DNA from: an uncultured Christensenella sp.
GTDB lineage: Bacteria > Bacillota > Clostridia > Christensenellales > UBA3700
Length of the DNA: 64,000 nt
Assembly: GCA_910579785.1 (NCBI GenBank)
Contig: CAJTVJ010000001.1
Span: 84,003-148,002, forward strand
Direction: 5' to 3'
The notes below the pieces were generated by a model. That model saw only the letters and a program-made list of their open reading frames with translations. It ran no database searches and had not been told where the DNA came from. The position numbers and the translations under genes are program-made. The first letter of the stretch is position 1. Each line of letters starts with the position of its first letter. Positions 44,954-54,670 of this stretch are shown here, in pieces.

Positions 44954-46129
44954 ATGACAGAAGAGATTTTGATAGTCGGCGGAGGAGCAAGCGGCATGAT
45001 GTGCGCATGCAGATTTGCAAAACGCGGATTTAAAGTAACAGTGTTGGAAAAATCCGACAGAGTGGGCAAGAAATTGCTCGCGACAGGCAACGGCAAGTGT
45101 AATCTTACCAACGTCAACATCAAGATAGAAGATTACAACAGCGACGAGGTAAAGTGGGCGTTGCTCAGATATTCCCCAAAGAGAGTGATTTCCGAGTTTG
45201 AGTCTATGGGACTTATGACAAGGACCGACTCCGAGGGCAGAGTTTATCCCTATTGCGAAAGCGCCAATGCGGTGCTCAACACTTTTTTGAGAGTGATGGA
45301 GGAATACGGCGTCAATATTGTCACTAATTGCGTTGTCGGCGGCATGACCAACAGAGACGGCAAGTGGACGGTGATGTCGTCAAAGGGAAATTACGTGGCA
45401 GACAAAGTCGTTGTCGCGACAGGATCAGACGCGACTATGGGCTTTAACAGCCACAATATCACGAGGTCGCAAGGGCACAAGGTTACGCCGATAAGATATG
45501 CGATAGGACCGCTCCTAACCGACAGCGTCAAGGGAGCCAACGGAGTGCGCGCTAAGGCGCACGCCACTATGTATATCAACGGACAGGAAGTCATGGGAGA
45601 GAAAGGCGAGTTGCTTTTTAAGGACAATGCGTTGTCCGGCATATTGGCTTTTAGACTGTCGTCCGCGCTTGCAAGATATAGGTCGGAAGTGAATAGCTGC
45701 AAAGTAGTGATAGACTTTTTCCCCGATAAGTCTTTTGAAGAGGTCGCCGACTTTTTGCATAAGTATTGCTCGGCTGCTTCGCCTCTTCAAGGTATGTTGC
45801 ATAAGGCTATCGCCCAGAATATATTTGCAAGGACGCCTATGGACAGATCGCTTATCATGTCGAGAAAGAAGGCTGAGGACATTGCCTATACGTGCAAGAA
45901 TTTTGAAGTCGATATAAAGGGACTCAGCGACAGGCTCAACTCTCAGGTCGCTTGCGGCGGAATATCCCTCGACAGGATAGATATGATAACAATGCGCTCG
46001 CGCAATACCAAGGGATTGATATTTGTAGGAGAATGTCTTGATATAGACGGACTTTGCGGCGGCGGCAATCTGCATTGGGCGTGGGCTAGTGCAATGGCTG
46101 CGACCGAAGAATACGACAACGTGAAATAA
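44954..46129 (+). CDS. BaiN/HI0933-family FAD-dependent oxidoreductase
   Basis: This 391-residue flavoprotein has the N-terminal dinucleotide-binding loop GGGASG (9-14), then EKSDRVGKKLLATGNGKCNLTN, the hallmark of the HI0933/YhiN/BaiN family. An internal region VVATGSDA closes the FAD site, and the C-terminal GECLDIDGLCGGGNLHWAWASA is also family-typical. Length is normal. Members are NAD(P)/FAD-dependent enzymes of mostly unknown substrate; some gut members act on bile-acid intermediates, which cannot be claimed here. AGGAGG precedes the ATG. The stop TAA overlaps the next ATG by one base, so it is translationally coupled to another flavoprotein. Confidence 0.92.
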   Translation: MTEEILIVGGGASGMMCACRFAKRGFKVTVLEKSDRVGKKLLATGNGKCNLTNVNIKIEDYNSDEVKWALLRYSPKRVISEFESMGLMTRTDSEGRVYPYCESANAVLNTFLRVMEEYGVNIVTNCVVGGMTNRDGKWTVMSSKGNYVADKVVVATGSDATMGFNSHNITRSQGHKVTPIRYAIGPLLTDSVKGANGVRAKAHATMYINGQEVMGEKGELLFKDNALSGILAFRLSSALARYRSEVNSCKVVIDFFPDKSFEEVADFLHKYCSAASPLQGMLHKAIAQNIFARTPMDRSLIMSRKKAEDIAYTCKNFEVDIKGLSDRLNSQVACGGISLDRIDMITMRSRNTKGLIFVGECLDIDGLCGGGNLHWAWASAMAATEEYDNVK

Positions 46130-47727
46130 TGATAAGGATAGACCAGCTCAAACTGCCTGTCAATTTCAGCGACGGCGACGTAAAAAGACAGTTATCCAAG
46201 CTCATGGGAGTGAGCTATAATGATATTTGCGGATATGAATTTATAAAGAAGTCGATAGACAGTAGAGATAAAAGGCAGATAAAATACGTCGTGTCGCTTG
46301 CGGTAAAACTTGTCGGCGAGGGCAAGTATATTGCAAAGAGAAAGGGAGCGACGATTTATACGCCACCTCAAAGAGAAATAACCGAGTTGTTTCCAAGTCA
46401 GTTGCCGTCTCTGCCCAAGCGTCCTGTGATAGTCGGTTTGGGACCGGCAGGACTCTTTGCAGGACTTACGCTTGCCAAGGCAGGATATAGACCCATTATA
46501 TTGGAAAGGGGTAAATCCGTCGACGAAAGACAGGCTTCTGTCCAAAGGTTTATCGACAGCGGAGAGCTGGATATTGAGAGCAATTTGCAATTCGGAGAGG
46601 GCGGCGCAGGAACTTTTTCCGACGGAAAGCTCAACACGGGCACGGGATCGCATATGATAAGCGTGGTATTTGGAGAGCTTGTCAAACACGGCGCGCCTAT
46701 GCAAATACTGTATGATGCCAAACCTCACGTGGGGACGGACAAGCTGCGAGACGTCGTCAAGAGCATTCGCAACGAAATCATTTCGTTGGGCGGCGAGGTG
46801 TTTTTTAATTCCAAACTTATCGACGTGATATCAAAGGACGGCAAGCTGAGGGCTGTCAAGACGCAGACCCAACGCGGCGAAGTGACTATTGACTGCGACT
46901 TTTGCATATTGGCGGCAGGACACAGCGCGCGAGATACCTTTGAAATGCTTGCGTCAAAAGTGAAAATGCAGCAAAAACCCTTTTCCATTGGCGTGAGGAT
47001 TGAGCATCTGCAAGAGCATATCAACAAGGCTCAGTACGGCGAGACAAACGGACTTCCGCCGGCCAATTATTCGTTGTCATGTCATCTTGACAACGGACGG
47101 TCGTGCTATACCTTTTGTATGTGTCCGGGAGGATACGTTATGCCGGCGGCGTCGGAGCTCAACTCTGTCGTCACCAACGGTATGAGTTATTATTCAAGAG
47201 ACGGCGTCAATGCCAACAGCGCGTTGCTTGTGGGCGTACAGCCGAGTGATTTTGCAGGCGACAGTCCGCTTGCAGGAGTGGAATTTCAACGCAAATACGA
47301 GAGGCTTGCCTATTCGCTTTCGGGGTCGTATAAGGCACCGTGTCAGAGATATGCCGACTTGGCTGCCGGCAAAGTCAGCGGCGGCTTTGGCGAGGTGTTG
47401 CCGACATATCCGATGGGCGTGCATTTTGCAGACCTCAGAGAATGTTTGCCGTCATACGTCACTCAATCTTTGGTGAGCGCGATAGGTATTTTTGACAGAA
47501 AGATAAAGGGATTTGCCAACCCTGACGCGCTATTGACGGGCGTGGAAAGCAGATCGTCGAGCCCTGTGAGGATATTGAGAGACGAATACGGACAGAGCAG
47601 TATCTACGGGCTTATGCCTTGCGGAGAGGGCGCAGGATATGCGGGAGGGATAACCTCGGCGAGCGTCGACGGCATTGCAAGCGCGCTCAAACTTATTGGC
47701 GAGGCGTACAGTATTAAAACACCTTAA
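46129..47727 (+). CDS. COG2509-type FAD-dependent dehydrogenase
   Basis: This 532-residue protein has an N-terminal helical domain (1-95) of the kind found in uncharacterised FAD-utilising dehydrogenases. The Rossmann loop VGLGPAGLFAGL is near residue 102-113, with LERGKSVDER, NLQFGEGGAGTFSDGKLNTG, a mid-domain CILAAGHSARDTF and C-terminal PCGEGAGYAGGITSA. These are the conserved patches of the family. It is coupled by a one-base overlap to the HI0933-type flavoprotein, a pairing suggesting a shared reductive step. No terminator with a T-run follows directly. Substrate unknown. Confidence 0.9.
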   Translation: MIRIDQLKLPVNFSDGDVKRQLSKLMGVSYNDICGYEFIKKSIDSRDKRQIKYVVSLAVKLVGEGKYIAKRKGATIYTPPQREITELFPSQLPSLPKRPVIVGLGPAGLFAGLTLAKAGYRPIILERGKSVDERQASVQRFIDSGELDIESNLQFGEGGAGTFSDGKLNTGTGSHMISVVFGELVKHGAPMQILYDAKPHVGTDKLRDVVKSIRNEIISLGGEVFFNSKLIDVISKDGKLRAVKTQTQRGEVTIDCDFCILAAGHSARDTFEMLASKVKMQQKPFSIGVRIEHLQEHINKAQYGETNGLPPANYSLSCHLDNGRSCYTFCMCPGGYVMPAASELNSVVTNGMSYYSRDGVNANSALLVGVQPSDFAGDSPLAGVEFQRKYERLAYSLSGSYKAPCQRYADLAAGKVSGGFGEVLPTYPMGVHFADLRECLPSYVTQSLVSAIGIFDRKIKGFANPDALLTGVESRSSSPVRILRDEYGQSSIYGLMPCGEGAGYAGGITSASVDGIASALKLIGEAYSIKTP

Positions 47728-47768
47728 TATTAGGCGGGTTATTATATAATAATATATATTATAAATTA

Positions 47769-47797
47769 TTGTATTTTCAATTTGTCTATGATATAAT
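47769..47797 (+). promoter_or_regulatory. Promoter of the LRR protein
   Basis: -35 TTGTAT (47769-47774), 17 bases, -10 TATAAT (47792-47797). The leader of about 105 bases includes a possible small ORF. Confidence 0.7.
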
Positions 47798-47827
47798 ACA
47801 AATGGATTTGCTTTTGAATAGGCAATT

Positions 47828-47893
47828 ATGGCTAATTTTATAATAGAAAGACAAAGATATGGAAATACTTTCACATATCTATTGCGTAAGTAA
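47828..47893 (+). CDS. Possible 21-residue leader ORF
   Basis: An ATG at 47828 opens a 21-codon frame (MANFIIERQRYGNTFTYLLRK) ending 14 bases before the LRR gene's ATG, within its 5' leader. The ribosome site is weak (TAGG). No attenuator is visible; it could be chance. Confidence 0.2.
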   Translation: MANFIIERQRYGNTFTYLLRK

Positions 47894-47907
47894 ATTATGA
47901 GGTAAAT

Positions 47908-49620
47908 ATGAACAACAAGACAAGGCAGATAATAGTTGTGGTAAGCGTGTTTGTAATCGCGTTGGCGTCGCTTGGCACGATTATCGGACTATTGGTAAAT
48001 ACGGGTAATATGTCGGAATACTCCAACGGATTCAGATACCAGGCGAGTGGGTCTAGAATTACTATTACGGGGTATGAGGGCGATGACGAGGAAGTAGTCG
48101 TGCCTGATAAGATAAAGGGCAAGAGAGTTGTCGGCATCGATAAGGACGCATTTGAGGAAAAGTCTTCTGTCGTGAAGAGTATCAAGTTTAATTGTACGTC
48201 CTCTGCGTTTACCATTGCAGAAGAAGCTTTTGCCGAGCTTGCTGCTCTCGAAAGGGTGGTTTTGCCTAAGAATATCAAAGAGGTTGCAAACGGAGCCTTT
48301 AAGGGCTGCAAGGCTCTCAAAACCGTTATTGTTCCCAACAGCGTTACTAAGATAGGCGCCAATGCCTTTAAAGATTGCGCTCAGTTGAAATTTATGTATC
48401 ACACCGACGATTATTCGACGGAAGGCGACAATGCGATAGAAGAGGACGGAATATTCCTTCCTACGTCGCTATTAGAGATAGGCGAGCGCGCATTTGAGGC
48501 TTGCACGACCATAGTGGATATGTCCATGAAGAAAGACTTGGAGAAGATAGGCGATTATGCTTTTTACGGTTGCACAAGATTGAGCGAACTCACGGTCGAG
48601 GAAAACAGCGAGGTGACAAGCATAGGCGAATGGGCGTTCTACAACACGCTTCTCAATTCTCCTAAGCCCACCGACTCGCGTAAAAATCCAATGCTCTTCC
48701 CAAATCTTGTTACGATAGGCGCAAGCGCATTTAAGAACGTAAAAAACAATTTCGTATATTTCTCCATACCAAAGTCAGTCAAGACGATAGGCGACGCAGC
48801 TTTTGCAGAGAGCTCAAATCTTACTACTGTGGATATGGCTGAGGATATTCAGCTTGAATCTATGGGCGAGGGCGTATTTGAAAATTGTTCGCAGCTGACG
48901 GATATTACTTTGCCTACAGGTCTAAAAGAAATACCTGCAAAGACTTTCAAAGGTTGTTACAGACTTTTGTACAACAGCGATTTTGTTATCGGCAAGTCGG
49001 TGGAGAAAATCGGCGACGGAGCTTTTGCGATATATACGGGCAGGGGGTCTAGCACCAGCGTGACGTCTTATTCGCGTCATATCATCACTGTCGATCCGGA
49101 AAACGAATACTTTACGACTGTAAGACTCGAAGACAACAAGAGAGAGGGCAACGAGACTTCGACGTATCAGCAGGGTTTGCTGACAGACGCCGACGGCACC
49201 ACGGTATACGCTTACTACGGCTCATACGACGCCAATTCTACCAACTCGCTTGGCAAGACGTTTAGACTTTTGGATACGGAGGGCAACTTCCTCACCGACG
49301 TCACGACGATAAAGCCGTATGCTTTTGCAGGCGTGGACTTTGAGTATATTCAGCTCAACAATTCAATAAAGAATATCGGCGAATACGTGTTCTTTGGCAG
49401 TAAAGTCGTAATATGCTATATGTCGGCAGAGAGATTTGAGTTTGACGGCAAATCGTTTGACAGAGTTGTCGAGCCTAAGGACAATGACGATATCGAAGCT
49501 CTTTCGGACAGAATCGAAGTAGGCTTGCTTGCCACGTCGTCGGCAGTCGACGAAATGATGGAGAAGTTTAGAGAGTTTGATATAGTTGCCGCGCAGTATA
49601 ACGCCTCTAAGTTGCCGTAA
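47908..49620 (+). CDS. BspA-type leucine-rich-repeat surface protein
   Basis: This 570-residue protein has one N-terminal hydrophobic segment (about 8-31), acting as uncleaved anchor or signal, then tandem BspA-like LRR_5 repeats of about 23 residues. Examples are LERVVLPKNIKEVANGAFKG, LKTVIVPNSVTKIGANAFKD and LTDITLPTGLKEIPAKTFKG. The repeats are interrupted near 390-470 by a less regular stretch (RREGNETSTYQQG-like) and resume once (FEYIQLNNSIKNIGEYVFFG). A helical, acidic tail follows. GAGGT precedes the ATG. BspA-type proteins are surface-exposed binding proteins in host-associated bacteria; the ligand here is unknown. Own promoter and terminator. Confidence 0.88.
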   Translation: MNNKTRQIIVVVSVFVIALASLGTIIGLLVNTGNMSEYSNGFRYQASGSRITITGYEGDDEEVVVPDKIKGKRVVGIDKDAFEEKSSVVKSIKFNCTSSAFTIAEEAFAELAALERVVLPKNIKEVANGAFKGCKALKTVIVPNSVTKIGANAFKDCAQLKFMYHTDDYSTEGDNAIEEDGIFLPTSLLEIGERAFEACTTIVDMSMKKDLEKIGDYAFYGCTRLSELTVEENSEVTSIGEWAFYNTLLNSPKPTDSRKNPMLFPNLVTIGASAFKNVKNNFVYFSIPKSVKTIGDAAFAESSNLTTVDMAEDIQLESMGEGVFENCSQLTDITLPTGLKEIPAKTFKGCYRLLYNSDFVIGKSVEKIGDGAFAIYTGRGSSTSVTSYSRHIITVDPENEYFTTVRLEDNKREGNETSTYQQGLLTDADGTTVYAYYGSYDANSTNSLGKTFRLLDTEGNFLTDVTTIKPYAFAGVDFEYIQLNNSIKNIGEYVFFGSKVVICYMSAERFEFDGKSFDRVVEPKDNDDIEALSDRIEVGLLATSSAVDEMMEKFREFDIVAAQYNASKLP

Positions 49621-49636
49621 AATACTAAGTATGATT

Positions 49637-49664
49637 AAATGCACCCGAAAAGGGTGCATTTTTT
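49637..49664 (+). terminator. Rho-independent terminator
   Basis: Stem AAATGCACCC/GGGTGCATTT (49637-49646, 49652-49661) with loop GAAAA and a T run. It ends the LRR gene. Confidence 0.92.
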
Positions 49665-49754
49665 ATGGGTGTTACTTTTGCTTGTTAATTCAACTCGATG
49701 TTGGTCGAGGTGACCAAAGTTCGGTGTGCTATAAAGCCATATAGTTTAGTCATA

Positions 49755-49819
49755 TCGAGCGTAGTCGAGATATCTCATCCTTTTAATTCAATTCGTTGAG
49801 ATTTCTCCGCTACGCTCGA
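49755..49819. repeat. Inverted-repeat element in intergenic region
   Basis: The left arm TCGAGCGTAGTCGAGATATC (from 49755) and the right arm (49798-49819) are imperfect reverse complements around TCGAGCGTAG and GAGA..TCTC, with a 21-base centre. Flanking copies of CGAGGTGACC (49706-49715) and CGAAGTGACC (49817-49826) resemble each other directly. It looks like a dispersed palindromic repeat (REP/MITE-like) rather than a gene. Confidence 0.5.
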
Positions 49820-49903
49820 AGTGACCGAATATTGTTTTCAAAACGCCAAACCTCTGTAAATCTCTCAAAGTTTATAAACTAATACGTAGTTAAATTGTAA
49901 ATA

Positions 49904-50764
49904 TCAAATCACCACAAAGTCGCCAGGAGTGATAAATATAAAGCTTATCAACGCCAGCAGTACGACAACGACTACTTGGTGCAATGCGTACACCCAAATT
50001 GCTATCTTGCCCCAGAATGCAAAAGGTCTGTGCCAATCGTATTTGCCAAGGTGCGGCAGTAAACTTTTCTTTTTGGGATACAGCAAGATACCTACGCCTG
50101 CGCCTATCATCATATATCCCGTGTTGGGGAAGATAGGGTAATAGTCGCCCGAGAAGAAATAGCCGTCGCCTTGCATGAAGTAACCTATGAAGTATAGTTT
50201 GTCGTCTTCTGCAAACGCGTGCAGGTCGTGACTGAAAGTCTCCATAAAGCCTTCGTTCATAGTTATTATCATTACTCCCAGGAAGAGGCATACGCCCGAC
50301 GTTATCAGCTTGTTGTGGCAGCACAGCGTATCTATAAGCCACCACAGCAGTATCGAGAATGCAAACATATGCAATATTCCAAACTTTATAGTCACGTCCA
50401 TGCAGTATGACACGATAGTTATTATTCCTGCAAGTATCGTTGCCTGTACGCCGCGCTTTAAATTGCTGCGAGAGAAAGAACAGGATATGCCGCAAAGCAG
50501 GGCGAATATCCATACGACGATATGTTGAGTGGTAGTTCTTAGAGTAGAATTGTTGATATAATTTTGAGCAAGCTCAACTATTTGAATTATATTTTCTTTG
50601 CCGGTCGCTATCCAAGCTTTGTCAAAAAGTCCGGCAATGTCGAACATAAAGTGGTCGAATATCATCAAAAGGACGCAAACTCCTCGCAAAAAATCCAGCT
50701 CCCATATTCTCTCGCGAGATTTTGGGGCAAGACCGTTTGACCTTTTGCGAAGAGCCGCCGTCAT
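49904..50764 (-). CDS. DUF1624/HGSNAT-like membrane acyltransferase
   Basis: This 286-residue polytopic protein has about seven hydrophobic segments. The N-terminal RIWELDFLRGVCVLLMIFDH matches the start of the heparan-alpha-glucosaminide N-acetyltransferase catalytic family (DUF1624): a short cytoplasmic end and a first TM carrying Asp/Arg and a terminal Asp-His. The C-terminal PFAFWGKIAIWVYALHQVV contains the late conserved His. Such proteins are thought to move acetyl or other acyl groups across the membrane onto sugars. The gene starts 7 bases after the serS stop, so it is probably co-transcribed with serS, although the functions look unrelated. The ribosome site is poor. Confidence 0.8.
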   Translation of the reverse strand: MTAALRKRSNGLAPKSRERIWELDFLRGVCVLLMIFDHFMFDIAGLFDKAWIATGKENIIQIVELAQNYINNSTLRTTTQHIVVWIFALLCGISCSFSRSNLKRGVQATILAGIITIVSYCMDVTIKFGILHMFAFSILLWWLIDTLCCHNKLITSGVCLFLGVMIITMNEGFMETFSHDLHAFAEDDKLYFIGYFMQGDGYFFSGDYYPIFPNTGYMMIGAGVGILLYPKKKSLLPHLGKYDWHRPFAFWGKIAIWVYALHQVVVVVLLALISFIFITPGDFVVI

Positions 50765-50771
50765 TTATCTT

Positions 50772-52031
50772 TTAAATTTTGTCAACGCCCATGTATTTTC
50801 TCAATACTTCGGGTATGACTATGCTTCCGTCGGCTTGTTGGAAGTTTTCAAGGATCGCCGCCGTCGTTCTGCCGACCGCAAGACCGCTGCCGTTGAGCGT
50901 GTGGGCAAGTCTGACTTTGCCGTCCTTATCTCTAAATCTAATGCTTGCGCGTCTTGCTTGGAAGTCTTCGTAGTTGGAGCAAGACGATATCTCCACGTAT
51001 CTGTTGTAAGACGGCATCCATACCTCTATGTCGTAAGTCTTTGCAGATCCAAATCCGAGATCGCCCGTGCAAAGACAGACAACTCTGTAAGGTATGCCGA
51101 GAAGCTGCAATATCTTTTCCGCTGAGTTTGTCAGATGTTCAAGCTCCTGATAGCTGGTCTCGGGAGTGGTAAACTTGACGAGCTCAACTTTGTTGAATTG
51201 GTGTTGGCGTATGAGACCTCTGGTATCTCTGCCTGCGCTGCCTGCTTCGCCTCTAAAACATGCAGTGTATGCGCAATACTTTATCGGCAGGGTATCGACG
51301 GACAGTATCTCGTCTCTGTGCAGGTTGGTCACCGGCACTTCTGCGGTAGGCACAAGATAAAAATCTTGCCCTTCGTTGTTGACGTAATACATATCTTCGG
51401 CAAATTTAGGTAGCTGACCCGTGCCTATCATAGCGTTTTTATTTACCATATAGGGAGGGAAAACTTCCGTATATCCATTGTCGATATGGGTGTCTAGCAT
51501 AAAGTTGTATATCGCTCTTTCCAATCTTGCGCCCAAGCCCTTATATACGGTAAATCTGGCGCCTGCTATCTTACTTGCTCTCGGCCAATCGCAAAGTTCC
51601 TTTTCTTCCGCAATATCCCAATGCGCCTTTGGCTGGAAGTCGAACTTTGTAGGCTCGCCCCATTTTCTCACTTCTACGTTGTCGTCGCTGTCGCTGCCGA
51701 TAGGCACTTCCTTGTTGGGAAGATTGGGTATCGTCAGCATTATCTCGCTTATTTTCGCTTCGACTTCGCCAAGTCGGGCGTCAATCGCCTTTATCTCGTC
51801 GCCGAGCTCTTTCATTTGCGCAATCTTGCCAGCCTTCTCGTCGCCTTTGAGGGTGGGGATGAGCTTTGATACGGCGTTTTTAGTCGCCTTTTTATTTTCG
51901 CCGTCCTGAATGAGAGACCTTCTCTCTTCGGCAAGCGCGCCAAGACCTTCAAGGTCGAATTTGCCGCTTCTGTGCGACAATCTTTGCTTTACTTCTTCAA
52001 TGTTTTCACATACAAATTTTAAATCCAACAT
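50772..52031 (-). CDS. serS: Seryl-tRNA synthetase
   Basis: This 419-residue class II synthetase charges tRNA-Ser. It has the N-terminal coiled-coil arm (about 25-105), which grips the long variable arm of serine tRNAs. Motif 2 lies in ACFRGEAGSAGRDTRGLIRQ, followed by QFNKVELVKF. Motif 3 lies in NGSGLAVGRTTAAILEN near 385-400. Length and motifs are complete. On the minus strand GGAGG lies seven bases before the ATG. It follows leuS by 132 bases and is followed after 7 bases by a membrane acyltransferase. No T-box leader is visible. The tRNA-Ser(GGA) gene at 4.7 kb is a substrate. Confidence 0.97.
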   Translation of the reverse strand: MLDLKFVCENIEEVKQRLSHRSGKFDLEGLGALAEERRSLIQDGENKKATKNAVSKLIPTLKGDEKAGKIAQMKELGDEIKAIDARLGEVEAKISEIMLTIPNLPNKEVPIGSDSDDNVEVRKWGEPTKFDFQPKAHWDIAEEKELCDWPRASKIAGARFTVYKGLGARLERAIYNFMLDTHIDNGYTEVFPPYMVNKNAMIGTGQLPKFAEDMYYVNNEGQDFYLVPTAEVPVTNLHRDEILSVDTLPIKYCAYTACFRGEAGSAGRDTRGLIRQHQFNKVELVKFTTPETSYQELEHLTNSAEKILQLLGIPYRVVCLCTGDLGFGSAKTYDIEVWMPSYNRYVEISSCSNYEDFQARRASIRFRDKDGKVRLAHTLNGSGLAVGRTTAAILENFQQADGSIVIPEVLRKYMGVDKI

Positions 52032-52163
52032 ATTCTTTCCTCCGAGTTTGAGTTTTTACGTCATTTTGCTAAGTACGTCTGCGCTTTTGTCTGTATGCGG
52101 TTGTGTTTAATACGCATATATATCGCAAAACTCTTTTAGCCGTGTCTCTCAACTCATAAATTT

Positions 52164-54599
52164 TTATTTGCAGACTATATTGACAAGTCTTTTGGGAATG
52201 ACGATCACCTTGACTATTTGCAGCCCTTCGGTTGCCGCCGCAATAGCTTCGTTTTTAAGCGCGATGTCTTCGATTTGTTTGTTGTCGGCGTCGCTTGGTA
52301 CGATTATCTTCGCCTTCATACGGCTGTTGACTTGCACCGCAAGCTCGTATTCGTCTTTGACAAGAGCGTTCTCGTCGCATATCGGATAGGTCATGTCAAA
52401 TACAGAATATTTGCCGCCCATCTTTTCGTTCAGTTCTTCCGCTATGTGCGGAACGAGGGGAGCGAGCAGGAGTATCAAATCGCTTATGCACGCTTTGAAG
52501 AAGCTTGCGTTTTTCTCTCCGTCGCTGCCGATATACTTATAAAGGTCGTTGACGTACTCCATGATACGCGCGACTGCGGTATTGAAAGAGAAGTTTTTCA
52601 TATCCTCGCTTACGCGTTTGATAGTGTTGTTGCGCGTATAGTTTAGGGCTTTCTCTTCGGCTCCCATTTGCGCGCTTGCTGCGTTTAAGCTTATTGCTTT
52701 GTCTACTATGCGTTCGACTCTCTCCAAGAACTTTACGATAGACTCCATACCGTTTGCGCTCCACGGACCGCCCTCGATATAGCTAAAACCAAACATAAGA
52801 TAAAGTCTAAACGCGTCCGAGCCGAATTTGCTTACGTAGTCGTCGGGAGATATGATATTGCCTCTTGACTTAGACATCTTAAAGCCGTCGGGACCGAGTA
52901 TCGTGCCTTGGTGTACCAGCGACTTAAACGGCTCGTCAAACGTCAAATATCTCATATCTCTCAATGCCTTGGTAAAGAAACGGGCATAGAGCAGGTGCAT
53001 GCACGCGTGTTCCGCGCCGCCGATATATTTGTCGACAGGCAGCATTTGATTGATTATTTTTGGGTCAAAAGCCATTTTGTCGTTGTGCGCGTCGGGATAT
53101 CTCAGATAATACCAGCTTGAACATACGAATGTGTCCATCGTGTCGGGGTCGCGCGTAGCTTTGCCGCCGCATTTGGGACATGTCGTGTTGATAAATTCGC
53201 TGCTGCTTGCAAGAGGCGATTTGCCGTTAGGCTTAAATTCCACGTCGTAGGGAAGCTTAACGGGCAAGTCTTTTTCCGGCACGGCGACTTCGCCGCACTT
53301 GTCGCAATATACGATAGGTATCGGCGCGCCCCAATATCTCTGACGGGATATCAGCCAATCTCTCAATCTGTAATTGGTCTTCAACTGTCCTTGTTTTTTC
53401 TGCTCCAACCATTTGACTATCGCAACCTTGCCTTCTTTCGACGTCATGCCGTCGAATTGCGAGTTTGTGTTGCAAATCACGCCGTATTCGCAGTATGGCA
53501 GTTCGTCGTTTGCGCCGTCGGCAGCCTTTATCACTCGCCTTATCTGCAATCCGAATTTCTTTGCAAAGTCATAGTCTCTCTCGTCGTGAGCCGCAACGCC
53601 CATGACCGCGCCCGTGCCGTAGGAGTAGAGTACGTAATCGCCTATCCAAATAGGCACCTTTTCGCCGTTGACGGGATTGATGCAGTATGCGCCTGTGAAT
53701 GCGCCAGTCTTTTCTCTCGTCGTTGACATTCTGTCGATCTCTGATATCTTAGCGCAATTTTCTTTATATGCTTTGACTTCTTCTTTGCGATCGGGAGTAG
53801 TGATTTTATCTACCAGCGGATGTTCCGGCGCGAGTATGACGTACGACACGCCGAATACTGTGTCGGCTCTCGTAGTAAATACGCTGAACGTATCTCCGCT
53901 TTCGCATGCAAATTCTATCTCTCCGCCTGTGGATTTGCCTATCCAGTTGCGTTGCATAGCTTTGGTCTTTTCAGGCCAATCGATCGTGTCGAGGCCTTGC
54001 AACAGCTCTTCGGCGTATTTGGTTATCTTGAAAAACCACTGTGTGAGATTTTTTCTTATGACAGTGGTGTGACATCTCTCGCACGCGCCGTCCACGACTT
54101 GTTCGTTGGCAAGCACGGTGTTGCAGGAAGGACACCAATTCACAGGCGCTTCCTTGCGGTATGCGAGATTGTTCTTATAAAGTTGCAGGAATATCCACTG
54201 CGTCCATTTATAGTAGTCTGGCATACAAGTCTTTATCTCATAATCCCAATCAAAAGACGCGCCCATAGCTTTGAGCTGTCTCTCCATAGTGTCTATATTT
54301 TTAAGAGTGCTGTCTTGCGGATGAACGCCCGATTTGATGGCGTAGTTTTCGGCAGGCAGACCGAATGCGTCAAAGCCCATCGGCTGAAAGACTTCTTTGC
54401 CGTTCATTCTCATAAAACGGGCATAGCTGTCAGACGGTCCGTAGTTGTACCAATGTCCTGCGTGAAGTTTTGCGCCTGAGGGGTAAGAAAACATCTCCAA
54501 CACGTAATATTTGTCTTTGATTTTCGACTTGTCAAAAGAATAGAGCTTGGTGTCAGCCCATTTTTTTTGCCACTTTTTTTCAATTTCGATAAAATCCAT
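52164..54599 (-). CDS. leuS: Leucyl-tRNA synthetase
   Basis: This 811-residue class I synthetase has the HIGH-type motif HAGH at 46-49 within PSGAKLHAGHWYNYG. Zinc-type cysteines occur in WCPSCNTVLAN...CERC and in a second cluster CDKCGEV...CPKCGG. A CP1 editing domain (about 220-415) contains STTREKTGAFTGAY. The signature KMSKS lies in GPDGFKMSKSRGN, and a C-terminal anticodon domain ends in IVVPKRLVN-like IVKVIVIPKRLVN. The length is usual for bacterial LeuS. The ribosome site GGAG and a strong promoter are close upstream with only a short leader, so there is no room for a T-box. It heads a minus-strand leuS-serS-acyltransferase group. Confidence 0.97.
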   Translation of the reverse strand: MDFIEIEKKWQKKWADTKLYSFDKSKIKDKYYVLEMFSYPSGAKLHAGHWYNYGPSDSYARFMRMNGKEVFQPMGFDAFGLPAENYAIKSGVHPQDSTLKNIDTMERQLKAMGASFDWDYEIKTCMPDYYKWTQWIFLQLYKNNLAYRKEAPVNWCPSCNTVLANEQVVDGACERCHTTVIRKNLTQWFFKITKYAEELLQGLDTIDWPEKTKAMQRNWIGKSTGGEIEFACESGDTFSVFTTRADTVFGVSYVILAPEHPLVDKITTPDRKEEVKAYKENCAKISEIDRMSTTREKTGAFTGAYCINPVNGEKVPIWIGDYVLYSYGTGAVMGVAAHDERDYDFAKKFGLQIRRVIKAADGANDELPYCEYGVICNTNSQFDGMTSKEGKVAIVKWLEQKKQGQLKTNYRLRDWLISRQRYWGAPIPIVYCDKCGEVAVPEKDLPVKLPYDVEFKPNGKSPLASSSEFINTTCPKCGGKATRDPDTMDTFVCSSWYYLRYPDAHNDKMAFDPKIINQMLPVDKYIGGAEHACMHLLYARFFTKALRDMRYLTFDEPFKSLVHQGTILGPDGFKMSKSRGNIISPDDYVSKFGSDAFRLYLMFGFSYIEGGPWSANGMESIVKFLERVERIVDKAISLNAASAQMGAEEKALNYTRNNTIKRVSEDMKNFSFNTAVARIMEYVNDLYKYIGSDGEKNASFFKACISDLILLLAPLVPHIAEELNEKMGGKYSVFDMTYPICDENALVKDEYELAVQVNSRMKAKIIVPSDADNKQIEDIALKNEAIAAATEGLQIVKVIVIPKRLVNIVCK

Positions 54600-54641
54600 A
54601 AATTGCTCCGAGCTATATATATAAAAGTTTATTATATATAT

Positions 54642-54670
54642 ATAATATATCTAGACAGGTTGTTTGTCAA
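54642..54670 (-). promoter_or_regulatory. Promoter of leuS
   Basis: Minus-strand -35 TTGACA (54665-54670), 17 bases, -10 TATTAT (54642-54647). The leader is about 35 bases and consists of an AT palindrome plus the ribosome site. Confidence 0.8.

Noticed and set aside
52032..52163. T-box leader for serS
   Set aside because: No specifier loop, T-box sequence or terminator/antiterminator pair is visible in the 132-base gap.
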